From NCBI GenBank assembly GCA_025361185.1, contig JANYAR010000152.1:1-34719 (forward strand): a DNA stretch of 34,719 nucleotides, read 5' to 3'. How positions within the stretch are numbered: position 1 is the first letter of the stretch; each line of letters begins with the position of its first letter. The notes below the pieces were generated by a model that ran no database searches, was not told the DNA's origin, and worked only from the letters and a program-made list of their open reading frames with translations. The DNA is from Alphaproteobacteria bacterium. Lineage in GTDB: Bacteria > Pseudomonadota > Alphaproteobacteria > Micropepsales > Micropepsaceae. Made by a program: the position numbers and the translations under genes. Positions 1-7,340 of the stretch are shown here, piece by piece.

Positions 1-148
1 CGATATGAAATGCTGTAAGGAGCCATCCCTCTTCATTGAGGATGACGTATGCGCCGATCCCGGCTGTGCATTCTCCGCCAACCGTTTTGCGCGACATGAT
101 GATCGGGCGCGTAAATTGCCGCGCGATAGCATTCGCTTCCCGAAACAC
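1..148 (-). CDS. Trypsin-like peptidase domain protein, N-terminal fragment cut by the window edge
   Basis: Reading the minus strand from a GTG at 148, an open frame runs off the left edge of the window and gives 49 residues. A GGGAGG ribosome binding site lies 8 nt upstream of the GTG. The protein has no obvious signal peptide. It contains a GIGAYVILNEEGWLLTAFHI stretch that resembles the beta-strand pair and catalytic-histidine region of trypsin-like/HtrA peptidases (usually G.G..i...G.ilTa.HV); the histidine is present. The Ser and Asp of the triad would lie outside the window, so activity cannot be judged. The gene is divergent from gcrA, with about 290 bp between them. The assignment rests on one motif only. 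Confidence 0.55.
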   Translation of the reverse strand, partial: MFREANAIARQFTRPIIMSRKTVGGECTAGIGAYVILNEEGWLLTAFHI

Positions 149-217
149 GGCCCTGACCTCCCTGACGCACCGCCGCCGGGCGGGGGGTACCATCCGGGGT
201 AGGGGGGAAACCGTAGC

Positions 218-325
218 GAATCGGGGTTGGGATGGCGACTCAGGCAATGGGACTGTCGCACCCCTATCTGGCCCGGAATCCGCTCACAACCCCACTTGGT
301 CTGAGGGGATAGGTACGCTGGAATC
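218..325. promoter_or_regulatory. Cluster of four GANTC (CcrM-type) sites upstream of gcrA
   Basis: The 293 bp between the protease start (148) and gcrA (442) hold no gene that I can support. They contain four GANTC sites: GAATC at 218-222, GACTC at 237-241, GAATC at 276-280 and GAATC at 321-325. GANTC is the CcrM methylation target in alphaproteobacteria, and GcrA acts at promoters carrying methylated GANTC. The density is well above that expected for a 5-bp site in GC-rich DNA. A role in gcrA or protease-gene control is inference. Confidence 0.4.
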
Positions 326-441
326 ATGTGGACAAGGCCTAGGGGCCGCACCGCAACGCTTGTGCGCCTTAAAGACAGGGGTACTGTATCTAGTGACCGG
401 GGGGTTGCTATAGCCCGCCCTGGCAGCCAGGAGCGATAGCC

Positions 442-912
442 ATGACACAGGCAAATTGGTCGGAAGACCGGGTTGAACAGCTCAAGACATTATGGACTGA
501 GGGCCTTTCGGCCAGCCAGATCGCCCGTGCTCTGGGCGGGGTCACCCGCAACGCGGTGATCGGCAAGGTACACCGCCTGGGCCTAGCGGGTCGCGCCAGC
601 CCCTCGCGCAGCGAACGTCCCCGCATGCCGATGACCCCCAAGGTGCCCAGCGTCCGCAGCCATGTGCCGGCGGCGCCCGTGGTGGAGGAGGATCCGCTAC
701 AGCTGGAAGACGGCAGCCACGCCACGGTGCTGACGATCAGCGACCGCATGTGCCGCTGGCCGATCGGCGATCCGGCGGCTTCCGAATTCCATTTCTGCGG
801 CCACAGCCCCAAGGCGGGTTCGCCCTATTGCGAAGCCCATGCCCGCAAGGCCTATCAGCCGCAGCAAGCCCGCCGCGACGCCAAGGACAACAAGGGTCGA
901 ATGACGGGGTAA
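442..912 (+). CDS. gcrA: GcrA cell-cycle regulator
   Basis: A 156-aa protein of typical GcrA length. Residues 1-46 form the helix-turn-helix DNA-binding region, with the family signature WSEDRVEQLKTLW followed by SASQIARALGGVTRNAVIGK. A variable linker follows. The conserved C-terminal sigma70-contacting domain has CRWPIGDP (104-111), FCGH (118-121) and a cysteine near 130 in SPYCEAH. GcrA works with CcrM methylation at GANTC sites to activate cell-cycle genes through RNA polymerase sigma70. An AGGAG ribosome binding site lies 8 nt before the ATG. The gene appears monocistronic, and a palindromic repeat follows its stop codon at once. Four GANTC sites lie upstream. Confidence 0.95.
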   Translation: MTQANWSEDRVEQLKTLWTEGLSASQIARALGGVTRNAVIGKVHRLGLAGRASPSRSERPRMPMTPKVPSVRSHVPAAPVVEEDPLQLEDGSHATVLTISDRMCRWPIGDPAASEFHFCGHSPKAGSPYCEAHARKAYQPQQARRDAKDNKGRMTG

Positions 913-914
913 GA

Positions 915-993
915 CGCGGCGCGCGCCAGCGCGTGAGCAGGTCCTGTGGACCTGCGAAAGCGTCGAACGCCCTGAGCGTAAGTGAAGGGCCGG
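915..993 (+). repeat. Dispersed palindromic repeat, copy A
   Basis: A roughly 79-bp element that begins just after the gcrA stop. Its core is a perfect inverted repeat, GCAGGTCC-TGT-GGACCTGC (937-955). It is preceded by a GCGCGC/GCGCG segment and followed by a tail at 965-990 that can pair through GCCC/GGGC. The same order of blocks recurs at 1585-1667 and 23978-24057 (minus orientation) and at 25647-25722 (plus orientation). The tail also recurs at 30634-30659. It may act as a transcript-end structure. No open frame in it is convincing. Confidence 0.7.
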
Positions 994-1095
994 GAAGAGG
1001 TTGCCCCAAGCGACGGTACCTACTTGTGCCAGCGGCCGGATGGAGGCCCTCCCCCGTTGACGCCGCTCACCCCGCATGGCGGGATACCGCCCGCC

Positions 1096-1572
1096 ATGAG
1101 CATCTATGACTTTTCCGCACCCCTGCTGAACGGCGAGACCGTGCCCCTGTCAAAATGGCGCGGGCGGGTGCTTTTGATCGTCAACACCGCCAGCCATTGC
1201 GGATTGACCCCGCAATATGCCGGCTTGCAACGCCTTTATCAGACGCTGGAACCTCACGGCCTGACCGTGTTGGGATTTCCCTGCAACCAGTTCCTGAACC
1301 AGGAACTGGGCAGCGAAAGCGAGATCACCCGTTTCTGCCGCGAGAATTTCGGCGTCACCTTCCCGATGTTTTCCCGGCTCAAGGTCAATGGCCGCAAGGC
1401 ACATTCCTTGTTCCGCCACCTCAAGCGCGAAAAGCGCGGCTTCCTGGGCACCACTTTCATCACCTGGAATTTCACCAAATTCCTGGTGGATCGCGACGGC
1501 ACCCCGATGGCGCGCTACGCACCGCGGGTGAGACCGGAAGAACTGGAAGCGCCGATAAGAAAGTTGCTCTGA
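1096..1572 (+). CDS. Glutathione peroxidase family protein
   Basis: A 158-aa thiol peroxidase of the GPx family, which reduces hydrogen peroxide or lipid hydroperoxides with glutathione or thioredoxin. The start chosen is the ATG giving MSIYDFSAPLLNG, because that is where GPx homology begins; an upstream in-frame ATG at 982 would add repeat-derived residues. The active site is visible: the peroxidatic Cys in NTASHCGLTPQY (a Cys, not selenocysteine), the Gln in GFPCNQF and the Trp/Asn in WNFTKFLVD. No signal peptide is seen, so it should be cytoplasmic. The last five sense codons and stop (ata-aga-aag-ttg-ctc-tga) include codons rare in GC-rich genomes. A second copy of the final 96 bp lies 192 bp downstream. 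Confidence 0.93.
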   Translation: MSIYDFSAPLLNGETVPLSKWRGRVLLIVNTASHCGLTPQYAGLQRLYQTLEPHGLTVLGFPCNQFLNQELGSESEITRFCRENFGVTFPMFSRLKVNGRKAHSLFRHLKREKRGFLGTTFITWNFTKFLVDRDGTPMARYAPRVRPEELEAPIRKLL

Positions 1573-1584
1573 GTTTTCGCCCTG

Positions 1585-1667
1585 CCGCTCGCTTAAGCTC
1601 GAGGCGTTCGCCTGCTCTCGCATGTCCACTGGACATGCTCGCGCGCTCTGCGCGCCGCAGGCTCACC
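1585..1667 (-). repeat. Dispersed palindromic repeat, copy B
   Basis: Read on the minus strand, this copy matches copies C and D block by block: a GCGCGCAGAGCGCGC segment, the core GCATGTCC-AGT-GGACATGC (1620-1638), then a GAACGCC...TAAGCGAGCGG tail. The core arms carry a compensating change relative to the other copies (G to A in one arm and C to T in the other), which keeps the palindrome intact. The element lies exactly between the two copies of the gpx 3' tail. Confidence 0.7.
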
Positions 1668-1668
1668 C

Positions 1669-1764
1669 AAATTCCTGGTGGATCGCGACGGCAACCCGAT
1701 GGCGCGCTACGCACCGCGGGTGAGACCGGAAGAACTGGAAGCGCCGATCCGGAAACTTCTGTAG
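1669..1764 (+). pseudogene. Duplicated 3' tail of the glutathione peroxidase gene
   Basis: These 96 bp repeat the last 96 bp of the gpx gene (1477-1572) at the same length. The first 75 or so bases are identical except for one change (Thr to Asn). The last five sense codons and the stop differ almost throughout but still encode Pro-Ile-Arg-Lys-Leu-Leu-stop: atc-cgg-aaa-ctt-ctg-tag here, ata-aga-aag-ttg-ctc-tga in the intact gene. There is no start codon or N-terminal region, so this is a gene remnant. The copy here has the codon choice expected of this genome; the tail of the intact gene does not. It ends 3 bp before the convergent phoB stop. Confidence 0.85.
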
Positions 1765-1767
1765 CGC

Positions 1768-2478
1768 TTAAGCCGCCGTGATCGCGATGGCACTGGCATC
1801 CAGCGAATAGCCGGCCGAACGCACCGTGCGGATGGGATCGGCGGCGCCGTCGAGGTTCAGCGCCTTGCGCAGCCGCCCCACATGCACATCGACGGTGCGC
1901 GCCTCGACATAGACATCGCTGCCCCACACCGCATCGAGCAATTGCTGGCGGCTGAAAACCCGGCCGGGATGCTGGATCAAATGATCGAGCAGGCGGTATT
2001 CGGTGGGGCCCAGATGCACTTCCACGCCGGCGCGGCGCACGCGGTGGGCGGCGCGGTCCATTTCGATATCGCCCACCTGCACCACGTCTTCGGCCAGGCT
2101 GGGGCGGATGCGGCGCAGCACGGCGCGCAGGCGCGCCAGCAATTCGGTCATGGAGAAGGGCTTGGTGAGATAGTCGTCGGCGCCGGTATCCAACCCGCGG
2201 ATGCGATCGGATTCCTCGCCGCGCGCCGTCAGCATGACGATGGGAACATTGCGGGTTTCCTGGCGGCCCCGCAGCCGGCGGCAGACCTCGATGCCCGACA
2301 ACTGCGGCAGCATCCAGTCCAGCACGACCAGGTCGGGTTGCTCCTCGGCGGCGACCAGCAGCGCTTCCTCGCCATCGCGCGCTTCCAGAACCCGGTAGCC
2401 CTCGCGTTCCAGATTGTAGCGCAACAGCGTGACCAGCGCGCTTTCATCTTCGGCAACCAGTACGGTTGGTTTGCTCAT
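1768..2478 (-). CDS. phoB: Phosphate regulon response regulator PhoB
   Basis: A 236-aa OmpR/PhoB-family response regulator. The receiver domain spans about residues 4-120, with acidic pocket E10/D11, phospho-acceptor D54 in VVLDWMLP, T84 and K106 in TKPF. The C-terminal winged helix, about 132-232, contains the typical LGPTEYRLLDHLIQHPGRVFSR and RTVDVHVGRLRKAL segments. It should bind Pho boxes when phosphorylated by PhoR. The start overlaps the phoU stop by 4 bp (ATGA type), so translation is probably coupled. The order phoR-phoU-phoB on the minus strand supports phoB over other OmpR members. Confidence 0.93.
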   Translation of the reverse strand: MSKPTVLVAEDESALVTLLRYNLEREGYRVLEARDGEEALLVAAEEQPDLVVLDWMLPQLSGIEVCRRLRGRQETRNVPIVMLTARGEESDRIRGLDTGADDYLTKPFSMTELLARLRAVLRRIRPSLAEDVVQVGDIEMDRAAHRVRRAGVEVHLGPTEYRLLDHLIQHPGRVFSRQQLLDAVWGSDVYVEARTVDVHVGRLRKALNLDGAADPIRTVRSAGYSLDASAIAITAA

Positions 2479-3194
2479 GCGCGGGTCTCATAAGGAACGG
2501 AGGTTTCGCTGGTGGTGTCGGCTTTCGGCCGGCTGTTGGCCAGGTGATCGGCGCGCACCATGTGGTAGACGACCTCGGCGATGTTGGTGCAATGGTCGCC
2601 GCTGCGCTCGATATTCTTGGCGACGAACAGAAGATGGGTGCACAGGCCGATGGTGCGCGGGTCCTCCATCATGTAGGTGAGCAGCTCGCGAAACAGGCTG
2701 TTGTAGATCTCATCGATCTCGCCATCGCGGTTCCACACCGCTTCGGCTTCCTCGGCGTTGCGGCCGGTGAAGGAATCCAGCACCTGCTTGAGCTGGATCT
2801 GCGCCGCCTTGCCCATGCGCGCCAGGCTCTGGGTCAGCCGGATGGGTGGTTCGCGATTGAGCACCATGGCCCGCTTGGCGATGTTCTTGGCCAGATCGCC
2901 GATGCGCTCCAGCTCGGCCGCCGTCTTGATCGCCGCCAAGGTCTCGCGCAGGTCGACCGCCATGGGCTGGCGCAAGGCCAGCAGCTTCAAGGCGCGCTCC
3001 TCGATCTCCTGCTGGATTTCGTCGATGCGGGCATCGCCGGCCACGGCGCGCTCCGCCGCCATGCTGTCGCGGCGCGCGATGGCCTCGATCGCCGCGGCGA
3101 ACTGCGCTTCCGCCAGGCCCCCCATCTGCGCCACCAGCGCCGACAAGGCTTCCAGCTGTTCCCCGAAGGATTTGACGGTATGCTCACTCATCAC
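2475..3194 (-). CDS. phoU: Phosphate transport/signalling regulator PhoU
   Basis: A 239-aa all-helical protein made of two PhoU repeats. The N-terminal MSEHTVKSFGEQLEALSALVAQMGGLAEAQF and the paired segments ERIGDLAKNIAKRA and ERSGDHCTNIAEVVYHMV are the metal-binding E(R)xGD signatures of the family. PhoU links the Pst transporter to PhoR and silences phosphate-starvation signalling when phosphate is ample. Here it is followed by phoB with a 4-bp overlap. A Pho box 56-84 bp upstream suggests that phoU-phoB has its own PhoB-controlled promoter in addition to read-through from phoR. No pst genes are present in the window. Confidence 0.94.
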   Translation of the reverse strand: MMSEHTVKSFGEQLEALSALVAQMGGLAEAQFAAAIEAIARRDSMAAERAVAGDARIDEIQQEIEERALKLLALRQPMAVDLRETLAAIKTAAELERIGDLAKNIAKRAMVLNREPPIRLTQSLARMGKAAQIQLKQVLDSFTGRNAEEAEAVWNRDGEIDEIYNSLFRELLTYMMEDPRTIGLCTHLLFVAKNIERSGDHCTNIAEVVYHMVRADHLANSRPKADTTSETSVPYETRA

Positions 3195-3249
3195 GGCTTT
3201 TCACCCGAGGTTTTGTGCGTCCCGCTTATGCGGTTCACCGCACTGCTAT

Positions 3250-3278
3250 GCGACAGTTTTATAACATTTCCGTGACAG
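3250..3278 (-). promoter_or_regulatory. Pho box upstream of phoU, embedded in the end of phoR
   Basis: Read on the minus strand there are three heptamers, CTGTCAC, ATGTTAT and CTGTCGC, separated by 4-nt A-rich spacers (GGAA and AAAA). This gives the exact 11-bp period of PhoB direct repeats (CTGTCAT-like). The site covers the last codons and the stop of phoR and ends 56 bp before the phoU start. PhoB binding here is inferred from the match. Confidence 0.75.
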
Positions 3279-4530
3279 GCTCGGGAGAAGCCGGTTCTGC
3301 GGGCAATTCGGCAGGCGCGGCAGGAAGAAAGACCGTGAAAGTGCTGCCCTCCCCCTGCCTGCTTTCGATGCCCAGCCGGCCCTGATGGCGGTTGATAATG
3401 TGCTTAACAATGGCCAGGCCCAGGCCGGTGCCGCCCTTTTCCCGGCTGCGCTTCACATCCACCCGGTAGAATCGTTCGGTCAGGCGGGGGATGGCGCTAG
3501 GGGCAATGCCTTCGCCATCGTCGCGGACGGCCGCGAACACCTGCCCGTCCGACTGCCCGATCGTGACTTCGACCAGCCCCTGCTCGCGGCCATATTTGAG
3601 GGCGTTGTGAATCAGGTTCTGAAACAGCTGCACCAGCTCGTCCTGTTCGCCGATCACCATGTCGGCCACGCCGGGCGCCGCTTGCACCGTCATCGTGATG
3701 TGGTCCTGCGCCGCCAAGGGCTTGAGCGCGGCGATAGCCTGACGCACGACGCTTTCCAGATGGATGCGCCCCTCCGGCTTGACATGCTCGTTCATCTCGA
3801 TCCGGCTGAGCGACAGCAGATCCTCGATCAGCCGACGCATGCGTTCGGCTTCGACGGCCATGATATCGAGAAACTGGGCCCGCGCCGCCTGGTCCTCCTT
3901 GGCGTGGCCGCGCAAGGTATCGATGAACCCCGACACCGCCGCCAGCGGCGTGCGCAGTTCATGGCTGGCATTGGCGATGAAGTCGGTGCGCAATTGTTCG
4001 CTGCGTCTCACCACCGTGAGATCGTGCAGCAACAGCGCGGTCACCGACGGCGAGCCGCTGATCCGCGCGGCATAGGCCTGATAGTGCCGCTCGATGGGAA
4101 CCGGCAGGCTGAAGGGCACGTTGGTGGCCCGGCCCTGGCGGGCCGCGGCGATCGCTTCCAGCACGTCGGGATTGCGCAGCACCGAGGAGGCGCGCTTTCG
4201 GTCCAGCCCCGGTCCCAGCACATCGCGCATCGAGCGGTTGACGAACAGGACCTGCTCATTGTCATCCAGCAGCATCACCGGAATGGGCAGCTGGTCCATC
4301 AGCACCCGCGTCATGGGCGGCAGCAGCGGGTCGACGGCCTGCTCCTCGGGAGCCCGCAGGATCGGTTCCTGAAAGGTGACGAACTGGACGATCAGCAGGA
4401 CCGCCAAGCCCAGGGCCACCAGACCCCAGAACAATCCAGGCCCGGCAAACAGCACCGCGGCGCCACCCGCGATCATGCCGATCACAAGCGGCCATGCCGC
4501 GACCCGCAAACGCGCAAGCGATTCCACCAT
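3259..4530 (-). CDS. phoR: Phosphate regulon sensor histidine kinase PhoR
   Basis: A 423-aa membrane histidine kinase. Two hydrophobic helices lie near the N-terminus (about 10-28 and 33-52), with no sizeable periplasmic loop, as in PhoR. A PAS-like domain at about 75-175 follows. The HisKA H-box has H190 in ASHELRTPLAA; the ATPase domain has the N-box (QNLIHNALKYG, about 304-314), the G1 box DDGEGI (338-342) and the G2 box GGTGLGLAIVKH (about 366-377). It should phosphorylate PhoB under phosphate limitation. It is the first gene of phoR-phoU-phoB. The 247 bp upstream, up to arfB, hold no gene and no convincing Pho box. In many alphaproteobacteria pstSCAB lies between phoR and phoU; here only about 64 bp do. 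Confidence 0.92.
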   Translation of the reverse strand: MVESLARLRVAAWPLVIGMIAGGAAVLFAGPGLFWGLVALGLAVLLIVQFVTFQEPILRAPEEQAVDPLLPPMTRVLMDQLPIPVMLLDDNEQVLFVNRSMRDVLGPGLDRKRASSVLRNPDVLEAIAAARQGRATNVPFSLPVPIERHYQAYAARISGSPSVTALLLHDLTVVRRSEQLRTDFIANASHELRTPLAAVSGFIDTLRGHAKEDQAARAQFLDIMAVEAERMRRLIEDLLSLSRIEMNEHVKPEGRIHLESVVRQAIAALKPLAAQDHITMTVQAAPGVADMVIGEQDELVQLFQNLIHNALKYGREQGLVEVTIGQSDGQVFAAVRDDGEGIAPSAIPRLTERFYRVDVKRSREKGGTGLGLAIVKHIINRHQGRLGIESRQGEGSTFTVFLPAAPAELPAEPASPEPVTEML

Positions 4531-4777
4531 GGCCCTATCTTAGTCTCGATTGCGACAGTTCGGTAACGCGGCTAACAGCTTATCGTGAAACATGTTTTGT
4601 CCGTGTACGGATCAGAACCGGGACGGCGCGGCGTCAAATAAGACACACGGGATGCACGGCACCGGGACCGGGTGGCAGGCTCGTCAGAAAGCATATTTGC
4701 TACTTTTGCGTGCATTATTCTGCAATACAACTCAATGACGGGCGTGAGCACAGCGGAGCGCCGCCCCATCGGCCCCT

Positions 4778-5188
4778 TCACTCGGGCGTGGCGCGGCCGC
4801 GCTTGATCTGGGCGCGATGCTTTTTGCCGTCCAGCCGCTTGCGCTTGCTTGCCTTGGGGATTTTTGTCGCCCGGCGCACCGGCTTGGGCGTCGCCGCCCG
4901 GCGCAGGATTTCCACCAGGCGCGCCCTCGCGTCGGCGCGATTGCGTTCCTGTTCGCGAAACCTTTGCGCGGTGATGATCAGCACCCCAGCCTGCGTCAGC
5001 CGGCCGCCGCGCATCAGGGCCTCGCGCGCCGTGTCGGTCAGGCTCACGGAGCTGCGCACATCAAAGCGCAACTGCACCGCGCTGGAAACCTTGTTGACGT
5101 TCTGCCCGCCCGGACCGGAGCTGCGGATGAAGCTTTCCTCGAGTTCGCCATCGGGGATGGTGATGGAATGGGTGACGAACAGGCTCAT
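4778..5188 (-). CDS. arfB: Alternative ribosome-rescue factor ArfB (GGQ peptidyl-tRNA hydrolase)
   Basis: A 136-aa member of the YaeJ/ArfB family. The catalytic GGQ motif is in SSGPGGQNVNK (GGQ at 27-29), preceded by the typical I.PDGELEESFIRSSGPGG context. The C-terminal tail, about 100-136, is rich in Lys and Arg (KIPKASKRKRLDGKKHRAQIKRGR), which is the part that enters the empty mRNA channel of stalled ribosomes. The short length separates it from full-size release factors RF1/RF2. The gene is transcribed alone on the minus strand, divergent from the serine hydrolase with only about 57 bp between starts. Confidence 0.93.
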   Translation of the reverse strand: MSLFVTHSITIPDGELEESFIRSSGPGGQNVNKVSSAVQLRFDVRSSVSLTDTAREALMRGGRLTQAGVLIITAQRFREQERNRADARARLVEILRRAATPKPVRRATKIPKASKRKRLDGKKHRAQIKRGRATPE

Positions 5189-5245
5189 GCGCCGGGCACC
5201 TTATGCGCCTGCTTTCGGGCGGACCGATTTGGGGGCCTGTCAATC

Positions 5246-6490
5246 ATGGCAGGGCTTAGTATAACCGGGACGATGGCCACGCACGCGGATTTTTCGCAAC
5301 CCGGATTTTCGGATGAACGCCTGGCGCGCATTCCGCGCTTCCTTGAGGGCCAGGTCGAGGCAGGCCAGCTGCCCGGTGGGCTGACCCTGATCTGGCGGGG
5401 TGGCCGCATCGTCCATCGCAGCCAGGTGGGGATGATGGATGTGGCCCGTGCGGCGGCGATGCGCCAGGACGCCATCTTCCGCCTCTATTCCATGACCAAG
5501 CCGGTCACCGTGGTGGCCCTGTTGATGCTGATGGAGGAAGGGCGCATCGCGCTGGATGATCCCGTCACAAGCTACATTCCCGAATTCGCCGATCTCAAAG
5601 TCCGCGGCGGCCATGCGCCTGCGCGCGCCATGACGGTGCGCGATCTTTTGCGCCATACCGCCGGCTTCACCTATGGCTTCCACAACCGTACGGCGATCGA
5701 TGCCGCCTACCGCGCCCAGCGCATCGCGGAAATGGATACTGAGGGCGGCCTGCCCACCATGATCGCCCAGCTCGCGGCGTTGCCGCTGGAATATTCGCCC
5801 GGCGAGGCCTGGATCTATTCGGTGGCGACGGACGTGGCGGGCTATCTGGTCCAGCTCATTTCCGGCCAGGGTTATGCCGATTTTGTCCGGGAAAAGATTC
5901 TGTCGCCGCTGAAAATGATCGACACCGATTTTCAGGTTGGCGAAGACAAGCGCGGCCGCTTCGCGGCTTGCTATGCGCTGCGCGATGGGCGGCTGGACCT
6001 GTTCGATGACCCGCAGAATTCTGCTTGGTTTTCGCCGCCGAAACTGGAATCGGGCGGCGGCGGCCTGGCCGGCACCGCCGATGACTATCTGCGGTTCTGC
6101 CGCATGCTGCTGAACAAGGGCGAGCTGGACGGGGTGCGCCTGTTGTCGCCCAAGACGGTGGTGCTGATGACCGCCAACCAGCTTCCCGGCGGCAAGGAGA
6201 TCGCCGACCTGTCGCCCGCCGCCGATGCCTTCAACGAAAGCGGCTATCGCGGCATCGGCTTTGGGTTGGGCGTTGCGGTGACCCTGGACCCGGTCAAGGT
6301 CGGCATTCCCGGCACGGCAGGGGAATTTGCCTGGGGCGGCATGGCCTCGACCGCTTTTTTTGTCGATCCCCAAGAGGACATGGCGGTGGTATTCATGACC
6401 CAGGTGATCGCGGATACGGCGCGGCGGGTCAAGCTGCGCCGCGACCTGCGCAGCCTGATCTATGGGGCGATGATACAAAGCCATGCTTGA
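5246..6490 (+). CDS. Serine hydrolase, class C beta-lactamase/esterase family
   Basis: A protein of about 414 aa of the beta-lactamase-related family (EstB/penicillin-binding-protein-like). The SxxK nucleophile motif is SMTK (S82, K85 from this start) in FRLYSMTKPVTVVALLMLMEEG. The YSV in AWIYSVATDV fills the YxN position, and the C-terminal WGGMAST region corresponds to the third active-site strand. No signal peptide is visible, so an intracellular esterase, lactamase-like or peptidase role is likely; the substrate is unknown. The start is uncertain: the ATG at 5246 has a G-rich stretch upstream, while the ATG at 5273 (MATHADFSQPGF) begins where family homology usually starts. The 3' end overlaps the next gene by 8 bp. 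Confidence 0.85.
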   Translation: MAGLSITGTMATHADFSQPGFSDERLARIPRFLEGQVEAGQLPGGLTLIWRGGRIVHRSQVGMMDVARAAAMRQDAIFRLYSMTKPVTVVALLMLMEEGRIALDDPVTSYIPEFADLKVRGGHAPARAMTVRDLLRHTAGFTYGFHNRTAIDAAYRAQRIAEMDTEGGLPTMIAQLAALPLEYSPGEAWIYSVATDVAGYLVQLISGQGYADFVREKILSPLKMIDTDFQVGEDKRGRFAACYALRDGRLDLFDDPQNSAWFSPPKLESGGGGLAGTADDYLRFCRMLLNKGELDGVRLLSPKTVVLMTANQLPGGKEIADLSPAADAFNESGYRGIGFGLGVAVTLDPVKVGIPGTAGEFAWGGMASTAFFVDPQEDMAVVFMTQVIADTARRVKLRRDLRSLIYGAMIQSHA

Positions 6491-7340
6491 AGAATTGCCG
6501 GTGAGCGCATGGAAGGGGCCGTATGACGCGGCGCTGAAAGCGCGCGCGGTTTCATCGCTGGAACGCGGCGCGGTGCTGTTCTTCCCGGGCCTGGCCTTTG
6601 CGCTAGCGGACGCGGAAAAACCGTTCCTGGACGCCGGCGTGTCCGATGGCCGCGCCAAGAATATTTCCCTGGAGCGCGGCAAGATCCAGTCCAGTTCGCT
6701 GACGGGCGAAAAGGCCAAAGCCCTGACTGCCATGATGGAGCGCTTTGGCAGCCATGCCGCAAATCTGGTGCACGACCTGCTGCCTTACGCCCAAGTCGAA
6801 CGCGCCCGCACCTCTTTTCGCCCCGTCCAGGTCAAGGGCCGGCGCTATTCCAAGATCAATGACGACCGGTTGCTGCACATAGATGCTTTTCCCTCGCGCC
6901 CGATGCGGGGCCGCCGCATCCTGCGCTTCTTCGCCAATGTCGCGCCCGACGCGCCGCGCCACTGGCGTGTCGGCGAGCCCTTCGAGGATTTTGCCAAGAA
7001 ATTCCTGCCGCGGGTGGGGCCACATTTCGCCGGCAAGTCGTGGCTGCTCGGCACGCTTGGCGTCACCCATGGCCGGCGCAGCCTGTATGACGAACTGATG
7101 CTGTCGCTGCACGACACGGTCAAGCTGGACGCGTCCTATCAGCAAAATGGCCCGCGCCAGGACATCGAATTTCCACCCGGCTCCTGCTGGCTGGTCTTTA
7201 GCGATCAGGTTTTGCATGCGGCGATGGGCGGCGAATTCGCCCTGGAACAGACATTCCATCTCGATGTCAGCGAACTGACCGAGCCCGGGCGCGCGCCGGT
7301 GAAGGTGCTGGAACGGTTAAGCGGAAAGACGCTGGTCTGA
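6483..7340 (+). CDS. kdoO: Kdo hydroxylase-like Fe(II)/2-oxoglutarate dioxygenase
   Basis: A 285-aa protein resembling KdoO, the Kdo 3-hydroxylase of lipid A inner core in Burkholderia and Yersinia. Possible iron ligands are H132 and D134 in LLHIDAFPSRP and H245 in DQVLHAAMGG, giving an HxD...H pattern. The segments FSDQVLHAAMGGEFALEQTFHLDV and RGRRILRFFANV are typical of the family. The predicted role is addition of a hydroxyl group to Kdo in lipopolysaccharide. The start overlaps the upstream serine hydrolase by 8 bp, so the two are probably co-translated. The 3' end overlaps the convergent response-regulator gene by 24 bp. I assign it by overall pattern without an alignment. Confidence 0.75.
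   Translation: MLEELPVSAWKGPYDAALKARAVSSLERGAVLFFPGLAFALADAEKPFLDAGVSDGRAKNISLERGKIQSSSLTGEKAKALTAMMERFGSHAANLVHDLLPYAQVERARTSFRPVQVKGRRYSKINDDRLLHIDAFPSRPMRGRRILRFFANVAPDAPRHWRVGEPFEDFAKKFLPRVGPHFAGKSWLLGTLGVTHGRRSLYDELMLSLHDTVKLDASYQQNGPRQDIEFPPGSCWLVFSDQVLHAAMGGEFALEQTFHLDVSELTEPGRAPVKVLERLSGKTLV

Noticed and set aside
5..413. Plus-strand open frames at the left edge (65 and 125 aa)
   Set aside because: The minus strand of 1-148 encodes a protease-like segment with a ribosome site, and the plus frames show no known motif.
4552..4578. Pho-box-like sequence upstream of phoR
   Set aside because: CTGTTAG and CTGTCGC-like heptamers occur on the minus strand, but their spacing is 20 bp, not 22, and the middle heptamer is poor.
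5240..6733. Minus-strand open frame of 497 aa
   Set aside because: Antisense to the serine hydrolase with SMTK motif and to kdoO; shadow of GC-rich codon bias.
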